Shown piece by piece: positions 44,944-53,245 of a DNA stretch of 64,000 bases. Origin of the DNA: FEN-987 sp964598845 (lineage in GTDB: Archaea > Thermoproteota > Bathyarchaeia > 40CM-2-53-6); contig CAZRDM010000012.1 in the NCBI GenBank assembly GCA_964598845.1, forward strand, positions 3,799 through 67,798, written 5' to 3'. The first letter of the stretch is position 1, and the number at the start of each line of letters is the position of its first letter. A program made the translations under genes and the position numbers. The notes beneath the pieces are model-generated. The model saw only the letters and a list, made by a program, of their open reading frames with translations. It was not told the origin of the DNA and ran no database searches.

Positions 44944-47091
44944 TTGGATCGCGCGGGCTTTGAAGCTCACAAGAAACTCCTCGACCAAGTTCGCCAGGGC
45001 TTGAATGACAAGCGACGCAGAGCGGCCCTGTACGTAGGAACAGAAGGCGGAACGGAAGCTAGCCAGAAGACATATGCTCAATGGTCACAAAGCGCTGAGC
45101 TGCTGCAACAAGCCAGACGAGTAAAACGTGAAGCGATAGAACATCTGGACGAGAACCTTCGTAGATTCATTCAAGCCGCGAAAGCTGCTGGCGTAAATGT
45201 CCATATCGCCCCAGATGCCACGACAGCAGTTCGCTATGTAGTCGACCTAGCCCGCAAAGCCCAAGCAAAGTTGATTGTAAAATCGAAGTCGATGACCAGC
45301 GAGGAGATCGGGCTCAGACAGCATCTCGAACACGAAGGATTCGAAGTTGTTGAGACCGATCTCGGAGAGAGGATAATTCAGCTCGCCAACCAGCGTCCGT
45401 CCCATATGACCGCGCCCGCTATACACATGACCGTTGAAGAAGTGGCGGATCTCTTTTCACAGAAATACGACAGAGAGATTCCACCAGAACCCGGAAGGAT
45501 CGCCGCGTTCGCTAGGGAGTCTCTGAGAGAATCGTTTCTGAGAGCAGACGTAGGCATCACAGGCGCCAACTTCGCAATCGCTAATTCAGGGGCTATCGTT
45601 CTCGTGACAAACGAGGGCAATGGCCGTCTGGTCACCGCCCTTCCGCGCATCACGATCGCCATCTTTGGCGTCGAGAAAATAGTCGCGAATACGACCGATG
45701 CTTTCACGCTAGTGCAGGCGCTTGTTATGAGCGCGGCAGGGCGGCGACTGACGAGCTATGTCACCATAATCAAGGGTGGATGCAAACTTGCACAGACGGG
45801 CCTACGACAAGAGCAACACGTCATCATCCTTGACAACGGCCGCTCCCAAATGCGAAATGACTCAACATTCAAAGAAGCGCTCTACTGTCTGCGATGCGGG
45901 GCCTGCAACGATATCTGCCCCACTTCTCGTCTCTTTGGGGGCCATGTTTTCGGTCATATCTACACCGGGCCTGTTGGAATTCCATGGACCCGGTACACAG
46001 CAAATCTTGACCGAGCAGGCGAATTCGCGCCTCTATGTATTTCCTGTGGGCTTTGCCAAAGCGCATGCCCAGAAGACATTAACGTCCCATTACTCATCGC
46101 GAAAGTCAAAGAGCAATACGCGAAAACTCACGGCCAGCTCTCGATCAACAGGCTGTTGTGCAACTATGAAAGGTTCGTTGGTTTCGCTAGCGCCACATCT
46201 CCAATTTCGAATTGTCTCTTGAGACGGCGGCTCTTTCGGCGGCCTCTTCAGGGACTTCTAGGAATAGATGCTAGGAGACCTTTTCCAAAGTTCACTCGTC
46301 ACACCTTCAAAAAATGGTTCAAATCGCATTCGAGCTTCGGTTCAAGAGACGTGGCCTACTTCGTCGACACCTTCGCTGACATGTGTGATCCAGGCATCGG
46401 AAGAGCCGTAATCGAGATTCTGGAAGCAAACGATTGCAGAGTAACTTTGCCCAAGCAGGTCGGTAGCGGGATGCCGGCATTTCTGTACGGTGATATCAAC
46501 AGGACCGCAAAAGCGGGAGAATTCAACGTTCGTTATCTCGCCGAGACTGTCCGAAATGGATGTCAGATAGTTTCGTCAGAACCGACAGCGACCTATTGTC
46601 TGAAGGAACTTTACCCTCGCCTGCTCGGCTCCACTGAGGCGGAGCTTGTGAGCGCCAACTCGCATGATCTCTTCGAATATCTGTTAGCGCTTCGCGAGGA
46701 AGGAAAATTCGCTGGAAGCTTCCTGCGGCAGAACGTAAATCCGGTCGCGTATCATGCTCCCTGTCACACGCGAAGCGTCTACGGTGAGTCTCCGGCACTT
46801 GAAGTTCTGCAGTTGACAGGAGTCGACATTCGACCTGTTCGATACACGACTTGCTGCGGGATCGCTGGGACGTTCGGATTCAAAGAGAGGGCTGAAGGTT
46901 ATGATGTGTCAATGGCCATTGGCGAGACGCTGTTCGAGAGGCTGAGGGCCATGAACGTGGATCTCGTAATAACAGAGAGCAGCGTATGCCGAATGCAGAT
47001 AGAGCATGGGACCTCTCTTCCTGTCCTGCACCCAGCTCAACTCCTCTGGGAAATGTACCGGCGCGAAGGAAGGATTATCGGGAATCCCTGA
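44944..47091 (+). CDS. LutB-LutA fusion: LUD, two 4Fe-4S motifs and cysteine-rich (CCG) domains
   Basis: The 715-residue protein joins domains normally on separate subunits. Residues ~60-305 are a LUD domain ('LRADVGITGANFAIANSGAI'); ~315-380 hold two clusters ('CLRCGACNDICP' and 'CISCGLCQSACPED'); ~460-710 are a CCG-type half like LutA/GlpC/HdrB. Its second CCG motif is intact ('YTTCCGIAGTFG'), whereas the first is changed ('QVGSGMPAFLYGD' in place of CCGxP). With LutC it should form a membrane-independent lactate (or other 2-hydroxy acid) dehydrogenase. TTG start. Confidence 0.82.
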   Translation: MDRAGFEAHKKLLDQVRQGLNDKRRRAALYVGTEGGTEASQKTYAQWSQSAELLQQARRVKREAIEHLDENLRRFIQAAKAAGVNVHIAPDATTAVRYVVDLARKAQAKLIVKSKSMTSEEIGLRQHLEHEGFEVVETDLGERIIQLANQRPSHMTAPAIHMTVEEVADLFSQKYDREIPPEPGRIAAFARESLRESFLRADVGITGANFAIANSGAIVLVTNEGNGRLVTALPRITIAIFGVEKIVANTTDAFTLVQALVMSAAGRRLTSYVTIIKGGCKLAQTGLRQEQHVIILDNGRSQMRNDSTFKEALYCLRCGACNDICPTSRLFGGHVFGHIYTGPVGIPWTRYTANLDRAGEFAPLCISCGLCQSACPEDINVPLLIAKVKEQYAKTHGQLSINRLLCNYERFVGFASATSPISNCLLRRRLFRRPLQGLLGIDARRPFPKFTRHTFKKWFKSHSSFGSRDVAYFVDTFADMCDPGIGRAVIEILEANDCRVTLPKQVGSGMPAFLYGDINRTAKAGEFNVRYLAETVRNGCQIVSSEPTATYCLKELYPRLLGSTEAELVSANSHDLFEYLLALREEGKFAGSFLRQNVNPVAYHAPCHTRSVYGESPALEVLQLTGVDIRPVRYTTCCGIAGTFGFKERAEGYDVSMAIGETLFERLRAMNVDLVITESSVCRMQIEHGTSLPVLHPAQLLWEMYRREGRIIGNP

Positions 47092-47138
47092 CGCGAAAGG
47101 ACTGGTTTCAGGGTGGTCGCACGTGTGACCAACGCCAG

Positions 47139-48236
47139 TTAGGTAGAGTATATAGAGTAGGTCTCATCGTCCTCGCTGTAGACTCGCCGCCTCACAACGC
47201 GAAAGAGGATTCTTGATTCGCTACTCGCAACCACATGAAAATTGAGCGACAGAAGTCCCTCGAAATATCCTCTCAGGAATTCCAGATTTCTCAGAACAGG
47301 ATTCCGCAATTCGACCGCTCCTCCAAAGAGCGTCAAGAATCCCCACCCGGAACGTACGTTGAATTCGCGAACTCTTTTCTCGAGGCTTAGCAACCGCGGC
47401 CGGCTCGATCCGTCCTTTCTGCTTGCGAGAGAGATCTTTCTCAACGTGTTCCTTCCGCAGGCTGTCCCGACTGAGTGAGCCCGTTCACCTAACGAGTCGA
47501 CGATTATGTTGAACGTCTCAGATCGAAGAACCGCCACACGACCGTCAGGGCCTGGGAATATTCCTTCACTCCACCGTTCCAGATTGAAGGTCTTGAAACG
47601 CCGGATTAGCTCTGCCAAAGTCAATCTATGGCCTCCGCGAGACTTGTAAAGCGCGATAATGCGCTCCAACTCGCGAACGCTCAACTTTTCTGACTTCACA
47701 AGGTTTGCAAGTTCAAGTTGCTCACCATGGTCCTCGATGTATGCAATTCGAATGGCATGCGACGTGGTAAGATGGGAGCTTGTCGCCGCTTCCGTCGCTA
47801 TGTCGGGGCGCAATCGATCGACGACCCTAACCCGATCGAGGACGTAGCTGTCACTCTTGCCTATGGCCTTAGAGATCTGCGAGACCGTCCAGCCAGACTG
47901 CATCAAGTTCTTGTAGATCTTACCTTCCTCGAGAATATTCATCGCTGAGTTGCGCTGGATGTTTTCCACGATTCGAAGAATGAGAACCTGTTCAGGGCTC
48001 ATCTCTTTGACAACGGCCGGAATCTCAAGCCAACCTAAGGATCGGCAGGCAAGAACCCTGTGGAGCCCGAAAACGAGTTGGTACTTTTCCTTCTCAGGCC
48101 TCACCATTATAGGTTGGAGAAGCCCGGAGCTTGAGATTGATTTGGCAAGGTCCTGCACGACTGCTTGACTGACGGGTCTCAGCTGAACTGTTGGTTCTGT
48201 GATCGAATCAAGTCGCAGCTTCTGGATTTCCGACAA
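47139..48236 (-). CDS. solitary ParB/Spo0J-like protein with unusual C-terminal domain
   Basis: The 365-residue protein starts with a ParB N-terminal domain: 'LRPVSQAVVQDLAKSISSSG', 'LLQPIMVRP', 'YQLVFGLHRVLACRSLG' (GxxR-type CTP/DNA motif region) and 'VENIQRNSAMNILEE'. A helix-turn-helix follows ('SGWTVSQISKAIGKSDSYV'). The last 170 residues ('EGIFPGPDGRVAVLRSETF', 'VGTACGRNTLRKI') are not a classical ParB dimerisation domain. No ParA is nearby; it diverges from the acyl-CoA synthetase beta gene. A transcriptional regulator is more likely than a partition protein. TTG start. Confidence 0.72.
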   Translation of the reverse strand: MSEIQKLRLDSITEPTVQLRPVSQAVVQDLAKSISSSGLLQPIMVRPEKEKYQLVFGLHRVLACRSLGWLEIPAVVKEMSPEQVLILRIVENIQRNSAMNILEEGKIYKNLMQSGWTVSQISKAIGKSDSYVLDRVRVVDRLRPDIATEAATSSHLTTSHAIRIAYIEDHGEQLELANLVKSEKLSVRELERIIALYKSRGGHRLTLAELIRRFKTFNLERWSEGIFPGPDGRVAVLRSETFNIIVDSLGERAHSVGTACGRNTLRKISLASRKDGSSRPRLLSLEKRVREFNVRSGWGFLTLFGGAVELRNPVLRNLEFLRGYFEGLLSLNFHVVASSESRILFRVVRRRVYSEDDETYSIYST

Positions 48237-48429
48237 GGAGAATACTCGGTTATCCTCAGAGTCGGCGAAATTTAACGATTCCTTATGTTCTGCAGCCGTG
48301 GAAAGCTCAGCGACCGATTTCTTTCACAATTCGACGCACCAAGCTTTGATTTGTGTTACATGTTTAAGTGCAAATTCTCATTAGGACACACCATTATGCC
48401 GGTTCGCCACGTTGAAGGCACGAGACCTG

Positions 48430-49131
48430 ATGAAAGATCGTGTAAATCAGATTCTTCGGACAGTCCTAAAACAGGAAAGGGCTAATCTTCTTGAGCCTGA
48501 GGCGAAGCGGATTTGCAATGCGTACGGTATACCAACGCCACGCTTCAAGGTTGTCAGGAGTTCGACCGAGGCCGTCAAAGCTGCGAGAACCGTCGGGTTT
48601 CCAGTGGTCCTGAAGATCGTGTCCCCCGATATTCTCCACAAGACAGACGCTGGCTGCGTGGTGCTAGGCCTGAACAGCGCGTGCCAAGTTAGAGATGCTT
48701 TCGCGCGAATAACAAGGAACATAAAGCGTGCTAGGCCGAACGCAGAGATTCACGGCGTATTGATTGAAAGAATGCAACCCGAAGGCGTTGAGGTCATCGT
48801 CGGGGGCACTAGAGATCCGCAGTTCGGTCCGGCAGTGATGTTCGGATTGGGAGGCATCCTCGTCGAACTATTCGAAGATTTCTCCTTCAGACTGGCGCCC
48901 GTGGAAGAAGGGACCGCTAGGCAGATGATCAGAGAGATTCAGGGATACAGAGTTCTCAAAGGTTTTCGAGGTCGTGGTGCAGTTGATGAGTACGGGCTCG
49001 TCAAAATTCTTCTAGCGGTATCAAGACTAATTGTCGATCATCCCGAGATTGCTGAGATGGATCTAAACCCGACGATAGTCCACGAACATGGCGCAGTAGT
49101 GGTTGACGCTCGGATGAGTCTGAAGACTTAG
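48430..49131 (+). CDS. ADP-forming acyl-CoA (acetyl-CoA) synthetase beta subunit
   Basis: The roughly 233-residue ATP-grasp protein matches the beta subunit of archaeal ADP-forming synthetases: 'GIPTPRFKVVRSSTEAV', 'GFPVVLKIVSPDILHKTDAG' (ATP-grasp lysine and His-Lys motif), 'VEVIVGGTRDPQFGPAVMFG' and 'EMDLNPTIV'. ATG at 48430 is preferred to the TTG at 48412. It lies 81 bases before iorA on the same strand, so it probably receives aryl-CoA or other acyl-CoA made by IorAB. Confidence 0.85.
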   Translation: MKDRVNQILRTVLKQERANLLEPEAKRICNAYGIPTPRFKVVRSSTEAVKAARTVGFPVVLKIVSPDILHKTDAGCVVLGLNSACQVRDAFARITRNIKRARPNAEIHGVLIERMQPEGVEVIVGGTRDPQFGPAVMFGLGGILVELFEDFSFRLAPVEEGTARQMIREIQGYRVLKGFRGRGAVDEYGLVKILLAVSRLIVDHPEIAEMDLNPTIVHEHGAVVVDARMSLKT

Positions 49132-49212
49132 TCGCGGCGTGAGTTCATATCATCCGAGGCATTCACGCTTGGAGCTTATATCGAATCTTGGGGTCTAAGT
49201 CACGCGAATTCA

Positions 49213-51138
49213 ATGGCCTCATTCTCTCTTGAATCCACCTTAACGTCCTCCGTTCCCGGTGAACGAGCCCTTCTGATGACGAATCAAGCGATAGCGCGTG
49301 GAGCCATCGAGGCGGGTTGCAGGATTGCAACGGGTTATCCTGGGACGCCTTCCTCAGAGATCATAGAGACGCTCGGACTCGTCGCCGACGCTCAAGGTAT
49401 GCACGTAGAGTGGGCTGTGAACGAAAAAGTCGCGCTTGAGGTCTCCTCCGCAGCAGCCATTGCCGGCGTTCGGGCAATGACCGTGATGAAGCATGTTGGA
49501 CTCAATGTTGCATCTGACATCCTGATGGTGCTCGGTTTGAGCGGCGTCAATGGGGGTTTGGTGATAGTTGTTGGTGATGATCCAGGAGGATGGGTTTCCC
49601 AAAACGAGCAGGACAGCAGATTGTTCGCGCGCATGGCAGACGTTCCAATGTTCGAACCCTCAAATCCACAAGAAGCCCTCCGCATGACTCTACTAGCTTT
49701 CGAAGTTTCTGAACGAGTGAAGCTCCCTGTTCTCGTCAGAACGACCTTGAAGGTCAGTCATAGCAGCGGCATTGTCACCCTCGGATCCATTACAAGACCA
49801 GCAGCGAAAGGCGAGTATGTGAAGGACATAAGCCGCTACTACGTAGCAGATGTGGTGTCGCAGGCGCGGCATGAATGGCAACATGCCCAAATGAAAGAGA
49901 TGAGGAGGCTACTGCGCAATCTACCCGCAAATCGGCTCCTAATCAAAACGGGTCAACAGCTGGGAGTTGTATCGTCCGGGGCAGCCTACAACTATGCAGC
50001 CGAAGCTGTGCGGAACTTAGGCCTATGGAACCAAGTCGCCATGATGAAGGTGGAGACTTCACATCCGCTACCAGAGCAGAAGATGAGGACGATTCTGAAG
50101 CGGACGAGGGATCTGCTCGTCGTCGAAGAGACCGAGCCCGTCATGGAGGATCATCTTCGCATGCTTACCTACGAGCTCAAAGGACAGCACGCAACCATTC
50201 ACGGTAAACGTACGGGAGCTCTACCAGAGACCAATGAACTCAGCTACGAGATCGTTGCCTCCTCATTAGCCCGCCTTGCTAGCCTTCGAATCAAACAAGA
50301 CAGAGAGGAGGCTGAAGCGCGAACCGCGATTGGCCGAGTAGTTCCGCCGAGAGGATGGATCTTGTGCGCAGGTTGCCCTCACGCCGGAACTTTTTACGCT
50401 CTCAAATTGCTCGCAAAGAAGACCGAACCGAGGCAGATTGCGAATATTGGAGACATAGGATGCATAGGTCTAGCGGCCCTTCCCCCGTTGGAAAACGTCG
50501 ACACAAGCTTCTGCATGGGAGCAAGCATCGCTCAGGCTTCAGGCCTAGCATACGCTGGCGTGGACCTGCAAATCGTTGCTTCAATTGGAGATTCAACTTT
50601 CTTTCATTCAGGCATAACTCCGCTAATAGACGCGGTTACCAACAACGCTCACATCTGCGTGCTAATCTGCGACAACGAAACCACCGCAATGACCGGGCAT
50701 CAGCCACATCCAGGGATCGGTGTGACCGCCACAGGAAGACCTACGAAGAAGATCAAAATTGAAGACATCGTCAAGGCATTAGGCGTGGAGTTCATCGAAA
50801 CCACCAACTCTTTCGACATCATGCAAACTTTACGCGTCATCGAGCGCGCGTTGAAACACCCGGGACCCTCAGTCGTTATCTCGAGAGGACGATGCGCCGA
50901 GCTCACCAAGCGAGAGGCGCGTAGATTCGGCACAATACCGCCACCGTACGTTGTTCATTCTGAGAAATGCAAAGGCAAGGAGTGCAGGGTTTGTCTTGAG
51001 AGATTCGGATGCCCCGCCATTGTCTGGGACTGCAAAGTCGGCAAGGCGACCATAGATCCAGCTCTGTGTGTTGGATGCGGTCTCTGCATGCAAGTCTGCG
51101 TCTTCCGTGCGATTGCGCCCGAAAGAATGACGGCGTGA
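49213..51138 (+). CDS. iorA: indolepyruvate:ferredoxin oxidoreductase alpha subunit
   Basis: The 641-residue enzyme oxidatively decarboxylates aryl pyruvates (from Trp, Phe, Tyr) to aryl-CoA, reducing ferredoxin. The N-terminal Pyr/TPP domain has 'RIATGYPGTPSSEIIE' and 'EWAVNEKVALEVSSAAA'; the TPP domain carries 'GDSTFFHSGI' and 'VLICDNETTAMTGHQPHPG'. The C-terminal ferredoxin domain is partly altered: 'KCKGKECRVCLERFGCP' and the complete 'CVGCGLCMQVC'. Length and layout match archaeal IorA. iorB follows 7 bases downstream. Confidence 0.95.
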   Translation: MASFSLESTLTSSVPGERALLMTNQAIARGAIEAGCRIATGYPGTPSSEIIETLGLVADAQGMHVEWAVNEKVALEVSSAAAIAGVRAMTVMKHVGLNVASDILMVLGLSGVNGGLVIVVGDDPGGWVSQNEQDSRLFARMADVPMFEPSNPQEALRMTLLAFEVSERVKLPVLVRTTLKVSHSSGIVTLGSITRPAAKGEYVKDISRYYVADVVSQARHEWQHAQMKEMRRLLRNLPANRLLIKTGQQLGVVSSGAAYNYAAEAVRNLGLWNQVAMMKVETSHPLPEQKMRTILKRTRDLLVVEETEPVMEDHLRMLTYELKGQHATIHGKRTGALPETNELSYEIVASSLARLASLRIKQDREEAEARTAIGRVVPPRGWILCAGCPHAGTFYALKLLAKKTEPRQIANIGDIGCIGLAALPPLENVDTSFCMGASIAQASGLAYAGVDLQIVASIGDSTFFHSGITPLIDAVTNNAHICVLICDNETTAMTGHQPHPGIGVTATGRPTKKIKIEDIVKALGVEFIETTNSFDIMQTLRVIERALKHPGPSVVISRGRCAELTKREARRFGTIPPPYVVHSEKCKGKECRVCLERFGCPAIVWDCKVGKATIDPALCVGCGLCMQVCVFRAIAPERMTA

Positions 51139-51145
51139 CGGAGCG

Positions 51146-51775
51146 GTGAAAACGAGAATACGAGAATACGAGGAGAATCAGAACCTCGTTATCGCGGGAG
51201 TCGGCGGACAGGGCAACATCCTTCTCTCTCGTATCATCGGCGAGACCGCGTTGAGAGCGGGCATCGAAGTTCGACTCTCCGAAACATTCGGCGCGGCCCA
51301 AAGAGGCGCGGCCGTCGTCAGCCATGTTAGGCTGGGCGGCACTTATTCGCCTGTAATCCCGATGGGAAAGGCAGACGCTCTCTTAGCCTTGGAGCCCGGC
51401 GAAGCTCTAAGACAATCCCGCTTCCTCGTCAAAAATGGGTTAGCTATTGTAAACACTAAGCCGGTAATGCCCGTCGAGGTCCTCTCGGGAAGAGCGACGT
51501 ATCCTTCTACCGAGAAGATCAAGAGTCTACTGGAGAAGTTGACGTCTGAGCTATTCATGATCGACGCGTCGTCCTTGGCATATCGGGCGGGGGATAGCAG
51601 AACTGTAAATCTCGTTATGCTGGGTGCGCTTGATGCCTCTCACTTTCTGCCGTTCAAAACGGAAGCGCTTAGAGAGAGCATAGTCGGTCTGGTTCCAGAG
51701 AAATTGCTGGACGTTAATCTAAGGGCCTTCGACTTGGGCAGATCAGCTATACCGACGCCGATGAGCCACGCCTGA
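51146..51775 (+). CDS. iorB: indolepyruvate:ferredoxin oxidoreductase beta subunit
   Basis: The 209-residue gamma-type subunit shows 'VIAGVGGQGNILLSRIIGE', 'SETFGAAQRGAAVVSHVRLG' and 'DALLALEPGEALRQ', standard for IorB and related 2-oxoacid oxidoreductases. It starts at GTG 51146 directly after iorA and forms the heterodimer. The operon would be acyl-CoA synthetase beta, iorA, iorB. Confidence 0.93.
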   Translation: MKTRIREYEENQNLVIAGVGGQGNILLSRIIGETALRAGIEVRLSETFGAAQRGAAVVSHVRLGGTYSPVIPMGKADALLALEPGEALRQSRFLVKNGLAIVNTKPVMPVEVLSGRATYPSTEKIKSLLEKLTSELFMIDASSLAYRAGDSRTVNLVMLGALDASHFLPFKTEALRESIVGLVPEKLLDVNLRAFDLGRSAIPTPMSHA

Positions 51776-52111
51776 ATGTTCGCGCACCCAACGCGGAATC
51801 GACGGTCAGCATGGCTGTCGCCGCATGCGGTAGAGCGAGAATCGTCTAGGAGCCGCCTAAAATCGAGGTTCAAATTCTGTATTGCTGCTCGAAAGCGAAT
51901 TGCCTACGGAAAAGGCATTCCCTTCTGTTTCTGCTGCAAGTATTCACGGATTTCCCGAATTGTGCCTTCGGCCTGTTCGGCATGTTGACCGCAGTCTTTC
52001 CTGGATGGCGCGGGGTTTAGTGAAGACTATTTTCATGGATTTCTGAAACAGTTGACACGTCCAGAGCTAGGAGAGGTCTATGAGTCATCATGGCATCGGG
52101 AGCAGAAGACA
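51776..52111. other. gene-free stretch with a degenerate tRNA-like sequence
   Basis: No supported gene lies between iorB and the PEBP promoter. Around 51825-51885 (+) GGTAGAGCG and, 30 bases later, GGTTCAAATTC resemble D-arm and T-arm of a tRNA, but the acceptor, D and anticodon stems do not pair properly, so I do not call a tRNA. Confidence 0.5.
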
Positions 52112-52119
52112 AGTTTAAT
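52112..52119 (+). promoter_or_regulatory. putative TATA box for the PEBP gene
   Basis: AGTTTAAT is preceded by a purine-rich BRE-like stretch (GAAGACA) and lies about 45 bases before the ATG at 52160, leaving room for a short leader with GGGAGG. Confidence 0.4.
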
Positions 52120-52159
52120 GGTGAATGCGGGTGACGTTGTGTTTTCGGGAGGCGGCCGC

Positions 52160-52594
52160 ATGAAGTTGAAGAGCGACGACTTCGAAGAGAATACTCTCAT
52201 TTCTCCCCGGTTTACTTGTGATGGTGAGGATATTTCTCCGGAGCTGCACTGGGAGGAAGCCCCTGAGGGCGCGAAGAGTTTTGCTTTGAGTGTGACCGAC
52301 CCGGATGCTCCTGGAGGAATGTTCATTCACTGGCTCGTCTACAACATACCAAAAGCCGCTAGAGGAATCGAGCGAGGCGGACTTCCCGCTGGCGCTAGAC
52401 AAGTGAGGAACAGTTTCGGTAGGGAGCGTTATGGTGGGCCTTGTCCTCCGTCAGGCACTCACAGATACTATTTCAAGCTGCATGCACTTGACACCGATAG
52501 CCTCGAGAACGTCACGAGGATCAACTTCTTCGAAGTCGTAGGGAAACATACAGTCGCATCAGCAGAACTGATGGCTCGGTACAAGAGAAAGTAA
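52160..52594 (+). CDS. YbhB/YbcL family PEBP-like protein
   Basis: The 144-residue protein is a phosphatidylethanolamine-binding-protein-like (Raf kinase inhibitor-like) protein: 'FTCDGEDISPELHWEEAPEG', 'SFALSVTDPDAPGGMFIHW', 'YGGPCPPSGTHRYYFKLHA' and 'VASAELMARYKR'. The ATG at 52160 has GGGAGG nine bases upstream, and the domain begins immediately. No signal peptide. Family function in archaea is unknown, possibly small-ligand binding. Confidence 0.9.
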   Translation: MKLKSDDFEENTLISPRFTCDGEDISPELHWEEAPEGAKSFALSVTDPDAPGGMFIHWLVYNIPKAARGIERGGLPAGARQVRNSFGRERYGGPCPPSGTHRYYFKLHALDTDSLENVTRINFFEVVGKHTVASAELMARYKRK

Positions 52595-52660
52595 GAGGGA
52601 AAGTGTCGCCCGAGAGCGCTGTTCTCACGTTATAGCCGTCGGGGTGATAGCTCTATAATC

Positions 52661-52857
52661 ATGACAACCCGCGTTCGGGTCGGGAGGAAACTCGTCGATT
52701 GCTGGACAGGTTGAAGAGGCAGACGGGACTGGCTAGTTACGACGAGGTTATCAGAAGACTAGCGAGATCAAAGACTGGCCTTCCAGATTCGCTCTTCGGC
52801 GCGTGCAGAGGATCGCATCGATTCGTAAGGGAGAACGAGGACAAGCACTCCTTCTAG
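52661..52857 (+). CDS. VapB-like ribbon-helix-helix antitoxin-type protein, one-base frameshift
   Basis: An ATG at 52661 reads 'MTTRVRV' and then loses frame; after one missing base in the G-rich GTCGGGAGG (about 52677-52686) the frame continues with 'EETRRLLDRLKRQTGLASYD', 'EVIRRLARS', and the archaeal antitoxin tail 'LPDSLFGACRG'. The pattern (short beta strand, helix with 'SYDEVIRRL', then 'SLFG') is that of small archaeal RHH/VapB-family proteins, about 65 residues. No toxin (PIN or other) gene is adjacent. Either decayed or a sequencing error. Confidence 0.6.
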
Positions 52858-53102
52858 CTTTGTCATCGATACTTGCGCATGAGTAGAATATCTGCTCGGA
52901 CCGAAGGCCGGAGCCAAGTAGCTAGCTAGAAAAAGACAAAGGACCTTAAGGGCCAAAATTCATCGCAATGAATAATGAACATGTGAGTGTTGGGGCAGTC
53001 AAATCAAGTACTTCGTTCCTTTGCCAAGATGAGTTTTATCTCCAGGGAAGGATGTTCTTCCACAAGGCTACAATGGAGAATCCCATTGTTAGGAGGGTAG
53101 AG

Positions 53103-53195
53103 ATGTCACCGCAGCCAAATGGTCCTCCAAAATTCGACCCAATTGTGAAAATGTCTTTCCGAGGAAACCATGCTCTAGCAGGTTTGTTCGTCTAG
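53103..53195 (+). CDS. 30-residue mini-ORF with strong Shine-Dalgarno
   Basis: An ATG at 53103 has AGGAGGGTAGAG directly upstream and a TATA-like GAGTTTTATC at about 53032-53041, yet the frame encodes only 30 residues ('MSPQPNGPPKFDPIVKMSF' to 'AGLFV'). It could be a small protein or the truncated start of a lost gene. The rest of 52858-53245 shows nothing. Confidence 0.35.
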   Translation: MSPQPNGPPKFDPIVKMSFRGNHALAGLFV

Positions 53196-53245
53196 TTTCG
53201 GTCTTATATCTGTTGACGAGGTGTTCAAACTGAGAGCGGGTGCTG

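Noticed and set aside
51800..51890. tRNA-like sequence with GGTAGAGCG, CTAGG and GGTTCAAATTC after iorB
   Set aside because: The D-arm and T-loop words are in the right order, and CTA could look like an anticodon, but the anticodon stem does not pair, the D loop is too long, only about four of seven acceptor pairs form, and the T stem is poor. At most a decayed tRNA; tRNAscan-type scoring would decide.
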